A DNA stretch of 64,000 bases, taken from assembly GCF_014356525.2 (NCBI RefSeq), contig NC_052504.1:64162086-64226085 (forward strand), written 5' to 3'. The notes beneath the pieces were generated by a model. It saw nothing but the letters and a program-made list of their open reading frames with translations, had not been told where the DNA came from and did not search any database. The DNA comes from Nilaparvata lugens (lineage: Eukaryota > Arthropoda > Insecta > Hemiptera > Delphacidae). The translations under genes were made by a program, and so were the position numbers. This document shows, one piece after another, positions 23,101-32,100 of this stretch (positions are counted from its first letter, which is position 1; every line of letters begins with the position of its first letter).

Positions 23101-26100
23101 TCATGACCTGTATTTTATAGACCTTGCTCCAGCCTAGCTCACCCCCCTTCCGCACTCCATCCACACAACAACTCTATCTCCCACTACTTCCTCCACTAAC
23201 TGGTTGTAGTCGCCCCTCACTACTTCACCACTCTCACACACAGAAGCACATACACAGTCAAATCGGCACCAGACACCTTTCAACATGTGAAGCAATTATA
23301 TAATCATGATAATAATATTATTCAACCGCCTTCTGTTTTGTTTGCATTTCATCCCAACATTCTCCTGATGATTGGGAAACTCACAGCTGAATCATGACTG
23401 TATCATTTCTATTACTCTGTGTTCTGTTAGAATGAGAATGTTATGTAGATAAGAAGAAAATGACGATTTTGAGTAGAGAAAGAAGAATACCTAAGTAATA
23501 GAACATGATGACAAAAAGATAATAATAAGAAAAGAAGCAGAAGAAGGGGAAAAAGAAGAAAAGGAAAAACTTGATGATGAAGAAAAATAAGTAGGAGATG
23601 GAGAGAATAAGATATTATGAGAAAAGAAGAAGAAGCTGATTTATTACTATTATTACATTCAGTTACACTATCTATAATTGGTGAAGCTGAATTTTTGCAG
23701 GATGTTAGTATACATAATTCATTGCCTGGAATCACAATAATACTTGGCTGAAAAATTCAAATTACTCTGTTAAATTTTAATACTCTGTTTTAAAATTTCA
23801 AATTATGTTCTTCATGATATTATATTTAAATTTGTATATTAATATTTTATTATATATATTCAAGTGTCCCCACACAGGGTAGCCTTTAGGGAACACATAT
23901 TAGAAATTTCGAACAGCTGTTTTTGTTCGAAGCCTCTCTCACTGAAGACACAACATGCATGACGACCATGGGTCTACACACTTTTCCTGTCGTTAGTGGC
24001 CACCCTTACGAAACCATTTCAGTATGAACAACATAATTTTTTTACATTTATAGTATATATTGTGTATCAATTGTTGAAGAAGCATTGTGAATTCCACCAA
24101 TAAAATATTTTTGCAGGATGGCCTGTGAATTCAAAGAAAGGGTGAAAATGCAGTCTCCACAGCAGGCTCTTATGCACATTGTCAATCACCCCTACCTCGT
24201 CATGATGCCATTCACTAGACAGAAACACAACAGATTTCTTCTTGTCAACGACGAACTGATAAAGACTTCGGGAAAATTTCTTGTTTTGGAAGCTTTGCTG
24301 GCGAAATTGAAACAGAGAGGACACAAGGTAACTTGATTTTTTTAAGACCAATATCAATCCTCAAATGTTACATATATTGTAGACTAGCAGGTAACCCGTG
24401 CTCCACAATGGTCTATTTTAAAATTATTCTACAAATCGAAAACTTGTAATAAAATATTGGACAACTGAAAATAGGCCTATAACCATCCTCAGTTAATAAA
24501 GAATCTTAATGCAAAATTTCAAGTCAATCAGTTCAGTAGTTCAGACGTGATGATGCGTCAAACATAATTTTCCTATCCCATATGTGTATTAAGCCAGTTC
24601 TTTCAATTATTATAGTATAGATGATGGATAGATGGATGATTTATCAGTATCTTTGAATGAGAATAACGGTTTGAGAAATCAATGTGCGGTTTTCACGATC
24701 TATTTTCCCTTGATTAAACCTTCCAATTAAAAAAAATTACGTATTAAAATGGCGGTTACAAAATGGTGGACCAAAATTTTGATGTGAAAGAATCAGTTAT
24801 TTCTATTCGAATAGGATCCCCAATCATACCTATCATCTAATCTCCCTTTTAAAAGAAATTTCCAGCTGTTTCTATACAACAACTGGAAGCATGACAAATT
24901 GAAAACTTGATGTAATGAAATCTTGAAGGATTGAAAATAGGCCTATAACCATTCACTCGGTGAATTAAGAATCTTCATGCAAAATTTCAAGTTAATCAGT
25001 TGAGTAGTTCAGACGTGATGTCAAACATAATTTTCCCATTCCGTACGTGTATAAGCCAGTTATTACCAGTATAATAGTATAGATAACTGAAGAATACATG
25101 ATACTTGAAAACCTCACAGTATCATATTAATTTTTTTCATTACATCAATTTTAGTATCAATTAGATCCTCCTCAATTTGAATCAGGCAGCCTTTTGTTTC
25201 CCCAATTCCAAACAAAATACCTACAAATTTGTTTCACTCCGAATTTGTGTCTTATAGTACATTATAACTGAAGAATATAAATTGTAAGGAACTGACAATG
25301 CTAAAATTAAATGAAAAATTCAACGAATGTTAATGACATGGTAAATATGAAGGGGATTCCCTTCAAACTCCTCCATCGTTTAAAAAAGAGCTATTGCTCC
25401 TTGGTCTCGAATTATATGGCAAGGTTGTTGTGATGGTGTGATCCCTACCCCCAGGCACATAGGATGGGTCATCCTCCTCCTCAGACTCTGGCACTTCCTG
25501 CTCCAGGTTGTCTTCCTCCTCCTGCTCATCCCACCGCTGCCACCAATGTAAACAACTGACAACGATAAAATTAAATGGAAAATTTTACTCTTTAAATTAA
25601 ACGTTTCTTTAATAAAACTTGATCAATACTGACTAAACATAAACAAGATAACAAACTTTTTCTGTGAATGGTTGTCAGGTAACGAACGCTAATGACATGG
25701 TACATATGAAATGAAATTTATGGTAAATATATAATTATTACTAATTTTATTGTGATCTATTCATATTTTTCTCATGAATTCCAATGATACAGCATGAAAC
25801 CTATGTCCATTTCATTTTACCAGTGGAAAAATTTTACATAAATAATTATTTGATGAAATCAAAGTTCAATCATAATGAAAACAAATTCCTCCAAAAAATA
25901 ATACTTTATTACTTTACTTCGAGGGAAAAAATTAAGAACAAAAAAAACTGGAAGAATCGGGATTCGATCCGAGAAACTTTCGTTCCGAAGTAGAGTGCTC
26001 AGTGCTCTACCCACTACACCACAACTCCGCTCAACATTTAATGTCTTGTAACAACATTATAACCTCCTTAAAAATTCACATTTTAGGCCTACAACAATGT

Positions 26101-29100
26101 ATGCCATAAGAAATTTCTTGTCTCATGAATGAAATATGAACATTAATTCTATCTATCTATCTAGCGTATGGCAAAAGACACAATTAAATTCTAATAGTAA
26201 AATGGGATAGATAAAATTATATACAAGGATGCCGTATATACCACATTTATGTGTTCATATATCAACAACGAATGGATTCGTCTCAGTCAAAGATTTTAAA
26301 ACTAGGCAAACATTTAATACATTAATTCTGAAAAATCTAGAGTTAAAAATTAAAATTGATATTTTTAGAATCTATGTGAAAATCCGCCTAATGTATAAAT
26401 TCTTTATATTTTAAACATAGGCATCTCTCGAGTAAACGTCAACTAAATATAGGCTATTTATTTTTTGGTAAATCTAAATCAATTCAATCTTGTAGCATTA
26501 AATAACCTTATTTTGTATGTATTGTACATAGATTCTCTACAGCTATATACAGGGTGTCCCACCAAGGTTGTAACAGCCGTTGACCATAGATTTTACTCGT
26601 TATTTCTGACAAAAAATGTTCAGTAAACTTTTTTCCTATCGACCTTAGTTTCCGAGATATATCGATTTTTCGATATTTTCAGAATATGCCTACTTCCGGT
26701 CATTAAATACTCAATAACTCGAAAACTACTGGTCGAATTTCAATTTCAAGGGTATTGTTGGAAAGAGAAAAGCATTTCAAACAAGATTAATGTAATTTTA
26801 TCTGTTGTTAGGTATTTTGTAGTTTTTATTAGGGCTTAAACTTGAAAAAATGCTATTCTTCAAATTCAAAGTCAAATTTCAAACCGATTTTTCTCGATTT
26901 ATATCCAGGTGATTATAGTGGTTTCAATATTTCAAAAACTTCTCCATTTCATAAGCTTTCGAATGAGTGTGAATTCGAAAAGGTAAGTTCCATGATAAAG
27001 TGTTCAAAGCTGCTAATATCTGGAATTCACAAACAGTATGCATCAAGTGGTGATCCTAAAAGGGTGAAATCACCTGATTATTGCATTATTTTCTGTAGCA
27101 CATAGCCTAAATCCCATATAAAATATAATCATACAATTTTACAAGATCCAACAAAATTTATTCATAGAATAATAATTCAAAGTAGATGACAGAATTAAAA
27201 AAACTGATGGCAATCATTCAGATGGTAATCAAGTTACATATATCATGTTCACTGCTTACTGGAATTCAAAATAACCTCCATTTGTGTTTATACAACTTGT
27301 GCTGCGTTTCACCAAGCTTCGAGTTGCCCGTCTCACTTCGTTGGGCCGTGTCTTCATTACTTTAAACGTCAATCGAATTCTAAGAATCAGTTCCTCCCTG
27401 GTCTCTACATGTTCTCTGTAAACTTCACTTTTCACAATCCCCCAAAAGTAGAAGTCTTTTGGAGTAAGATCAGGTGAGCGTGGTGGCCAACTTACGGGTC
27501 CACCTCGGCCAATCCACTGCCCAGCATAATTTTTATCAAGCCACCCACGGACCCACGGACGTTTCTAGCATAATGAGGGAATGAGGGAGGCAGCCATCCA
27601 ACTGGAGCCACATATTCTGCCTCAAATTGAGAGGCACGTCTTCCATCAATTCGTGAAGCTCATTGACCAGAAAGTCCATATAAACTTCACCATTTATTCT
27701 TGCAGGGAAAACGAAAGGTTCATGTATGTGTATTGTGGAAATTTACAGCACCAGTTCTTGTGAACGTACTTTTATCTGTGATCTGTCAATAAAATGTTTG
27801 AAACACAATCTTGTGCTAAGATCCAACGGCAAAACTGCATCCTTGAAACAGTATCAGGTTCATTCAACAACTCTTGAACTGGGTATCATGAAAATGGTCG
27901 AAAGTTACTCTTCTTCGATATTCTTTGAACTATTCTTGAAACATCCAACATCCCATCTGTCCACCGGATGCTGGATCGAGGATTCTGCTCGAAATACTTT
28001 AGAATAAGATTCTCAAAAGCTTCAGAAATTAAGACGGGCCTCTCATACCTTGAAACTGATCCTAGTCCCTTACCATCTTGACATTTGTCAATCTTAAAAA
28101 AGTGTTATGAGATGGGTGTTTTCGATCAGTAAAACGTCTCCTGTATACTCTCTCTGTCTCTCTTGAATTGAATCCACACTCTCCATGCACCAATAACATG
28201 TTCAAGTACTCAATCAAGGTAAATTTCATGATAATGAACACGAACACTTCTCTAATAGACAAAGTTGATACATATCATGCCAATTAACTGGAAAGCACAC
28301 TGAAAACTATACTGAAAATAGGCTGAAACATACACTTCTTGTTATTTTATTCAGGATTTATGGTACAGGAAATAATGCAAGTTATTGAAAAAGTCATATC
28401 TTTGTAGAATGTTAAATGTTGATTGAAACTTGTGAATATTGTCAGAGATGAATCAGGTGATTCCACCCCTTTAGGATCACCACTTGATGCTGTTTGTAAA
28501 TTTCCTCATTTTGAAGGTGTTCTTTCCAGATATTAGCAGTTTTGAACACTTTATCATGAAACTTTCCTTTTTGAATTTGTACTCATTCGAAAGCTTATAA
28601 AATTGAGAAGTTTTTGAAATATTGTAACCACTATAATTACCCGGATAAAAATCGAGAAAAATCGGTTTGAAATTTGAATTTGAAAAAGAGCATTTTTTCA
28701 AGTTTAAGCCCTCATAAAAAACTACAGAATATCTAACAACAGATAAAATTACATTAAACTTGATTGAAATGTTTTTCTCTCCAACAATACCCTTGAAATT
28801 TAAATTCGACCAGTAGTTTTCGAGTATTTAATGACCGGAAGTAGGCATATTCTGAAAATATCGAAAAATCGATATATCTCGAAAACTAAGGTCGATAGGG
28901 AAAAAGTTTACTGAACATTTTTTGTCAGAAATGTTGTGAAGAATCTGTGGTCAACGGCTGTTACAACCTTGGTGGACACCCTGTATATTAGATATTCTAT
29001 ACATATTGCAAATTCACTTTTTAAAGAGATTGTATAATCTAGGCTACTATAAATTCTAATTTGCTATAATTTATGATAAATCGATTTGGTAATAAATAAT

Positions 29101-32100
29101 ATGAAATCTTTCCAAATAACCTCGTATTCATGTTGTAAAGAAATTTTCTAATTTTATCAGAAAATATATACATTGCATATTCTAGATTCTAGATTATATT
29201 CTATCAAAGTAAGAACTTTGTTATCTTCTATCACAAAACGAGGAGATTGATTGATTGATTGATTAGCTGCCTTTATTAAAAACCTAGGAGGGCGAAGTTA
29301 GGGCGCAGCCGGCCCTCTCTTACACTTAACCCTCCAATACAATTCTAAGTAAAACTAAAACACTGTACAACAAAGATTATAAGATAAAAGAGATGCGATG
29401 CAGATGTGAGCGTAGATAAGGGCACGTAGATATGGAATTCTCAATTATTCATACTACTTGTTTTCGTATTGTAAAACAGCCTATTGTTCATAATACTATG
29501 CTAATGAATTCAATAAATTATTCATAAATTACGGTATATATTATAAGTTGGAATATGAATTTATTTTTTCCAAATATCATAGTATCATCATATAGTCTTT
29601 TTTCGTTAGGGCTACTCTTCAATAGAAATAAAAATAGAAATCAAAGTTCCCTCTTTAAAATTGTTTACATACGACATGTTTCGGCTATGATGCCATTATC
29701 AAGTAGTATAATATATTATTTTGATAATGGCATCATGGCACATGTCGTAAGGAAAAAAATTAAGAAAGGGTACTTAGATTCACAACTAATCGGTTGAATG
29801 TCTGTTTGAAAGCTTGTGCAGGACGAAAATTTCTTCAATGATCTATGAGAGCATTCAGAAAAAGAGACTCTCACACTCTTGAACAAAAATAAAACTTACC
29901 AAACTAATCAATGTGCATATTTGTTGTCAATATAGAGCATTTTTCTATGCTCTAATATTACTTATACATTATCTACTACTGAACATAGGAAAATCAGACT
30001 ATATTATTAATGAGCCTAGATACTGCTATAGCCGGCACTCCACCAAAAAGTCCCTGGATTGCTTACCATTCAGGGAATTTCTTGTGGCGTGCCGACTGTA
30101 GGCTTCTTGATCTTTATTGCTCGTTTATTCCTGTATTCAATAAAAGATGGTTTGAAAATCCTATCTTACTTGAAAGTCAATATGAATTTTTCATAAGTAA
30201 ATTACTATCACAAGATTCATGAACAACTATTGTACGTTTCAGATTCAATTAGACTACATAATTTACTGTGTTTTAAGCCCTTCAATTTTTCAAATATTCA
30301 TTTTATTATTTTTCTTTCTGAATTTTCGTATATTATATTAATTTAATTTCTCTGGTTTCCTTGAATAAGTTTAATTTAATTGTTCCATTTTATTGGAAGG
30401 TTCTACTTTTTTCAACGTCGTGTATGCTTCTGGATATGGCGGAAGATCTTATGGTTATGCGGAACCATTCATATGTGCGACTGGATGGAAATAGCAAGCT
30501 GATGGCTCGTAAAGACGACATTTTCGCCTTCAACACCAATCCAGATATGTTTGCGTTTCTGATCTCGACGCGAGCTGGTGGACTTGGCATTAACCTGACT
30601 GGAGCCGATACGGTCATTCTACTCAACAGTGATTGGGTACGTTACAATTTTTAAAATGCATAAAGGTATGTCCACACATGCCGAACCGAACCTCGAACAG
30701 GGCAACGAACCGTGCATTTCGTCGTGCATCGCGCCGTGCCGCTTATTAACGCGCAGCGAATTTAAGGCTGTGCAAAGGCTAAAAATAAACTTTCTACTTG
30801 TGATATTTTTCAAAGTTTTTCGTCGATTCCACTTGTGATGGATAGCCAAAATTGTACAGTGAACGGCACGGCGAATTGTTATCGAGGGCTCTGATTGGCT
30901 GAAAGGTTCAGCGTTCGGCGTGCGGTACGACAAACGGTTAAAAGAGCGGCGAGCGGCACGGCGAATATTTAACAGCTGATTTTTAACATTATGAAGCATA
31001 TGCTCATGTTCGCTAAACGGCGCGATGTACGGCTGATTGCACGGTTCGCTGCGCTGATCCAGGTTCGGTTCGGCATGTGTGGACATAACCTTTAGATTGC
31101 ATAAATTAAAAATATCACTTTGTCCATACATCGCAAATAATAATATATAATGAATGAATATGATGAGAAAAGAACAACCGGCTTAAAGGTAGCCCAAAAT
31201 AGTTCTCCCAAATTTCCTAAAATATGCTACGGTTTTGTTATCCTTATAACATTTTATACAGTAGTGAGGTCCATTGACAGTAAAATATATATTTAGGCTA
31301 GCTGAAACCTTCCCTTGAGGGATTCTGCACTAACAAGACTTGATATATATAATATTATTAAGTCCATAGGTCAATCATTTGGTGGTTTTTGCCATAACAA
31401 AGATTTTTCATATAGCTTCATGTATAGGTTCTATATGTAAATATTAATGTACATATTTATATTGATGTTATACTATTATAGTATTTTCATTAGTGCACTT
31501 GTGATTAGTATGCATATAGTAATGCGCCGGTATCTGGTTGATGTTACAGTATATTACCAGATGTTATATATGTATATTACCCACAGTATGGCTATTGGAT
31601 TTTTTCCCGCCGCCATGAAGATTCCAAATATTTGAATTTTACAATGGAGCTTATATGGGATTATAAGTAAAATCGCTTGCTTTTACTCATTAAAGTATAT
31701 TTCTGTAATTATTAACTTCGATATAATTTCTTTCGTGTTTTTTCTATATTCCCAATATAGTTATGGAACTTGAAATAGTAATCGTAGATAATAGCGAGTA
31801 AAAATGAAAGGTAGGTAACGTAACCTGAAAGCTGAATTTCAAAAAAATACCATAAAACTTTTGAAATGTGGCATGATATTGTAATAAATTTTGTTCCATT
31901 GACAAATGATAAAGTTCTCATATCTATTTCTAGAAGCATGATGGAATTCTCATCACAATAGATTCCGTAACATTTAAATAGTTTGTTTTATTCAGCCAAT
32001 AATTCTGACGAAAATATTGTAAAGCACAACATAGAATATAAACTCTGGAAGAGCCAATTAATCTAGCCATAGTACTACTTGATGAATTTAATAAACATGT

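Noticed and set aside
23427..23735. A Leu/Ser-rich membrane-like - strand ORF
   Set aside because: It is the complement of a GAA/GAAG-rich low-complexity tract.
26842..27105. Small ORFs in the Tc1/mariner arms (also 28,477-28,701)
   Set aside because: The two are mirror copies of the inverted repeat, so the frame appears twice by symmetry and has no family resemblance.
30390..31131. Antisense ORFs over HELLS exon 5 and the MITE
   Set aside because: They are shadows of the exon and of a CG-rich inverted-repeat element.
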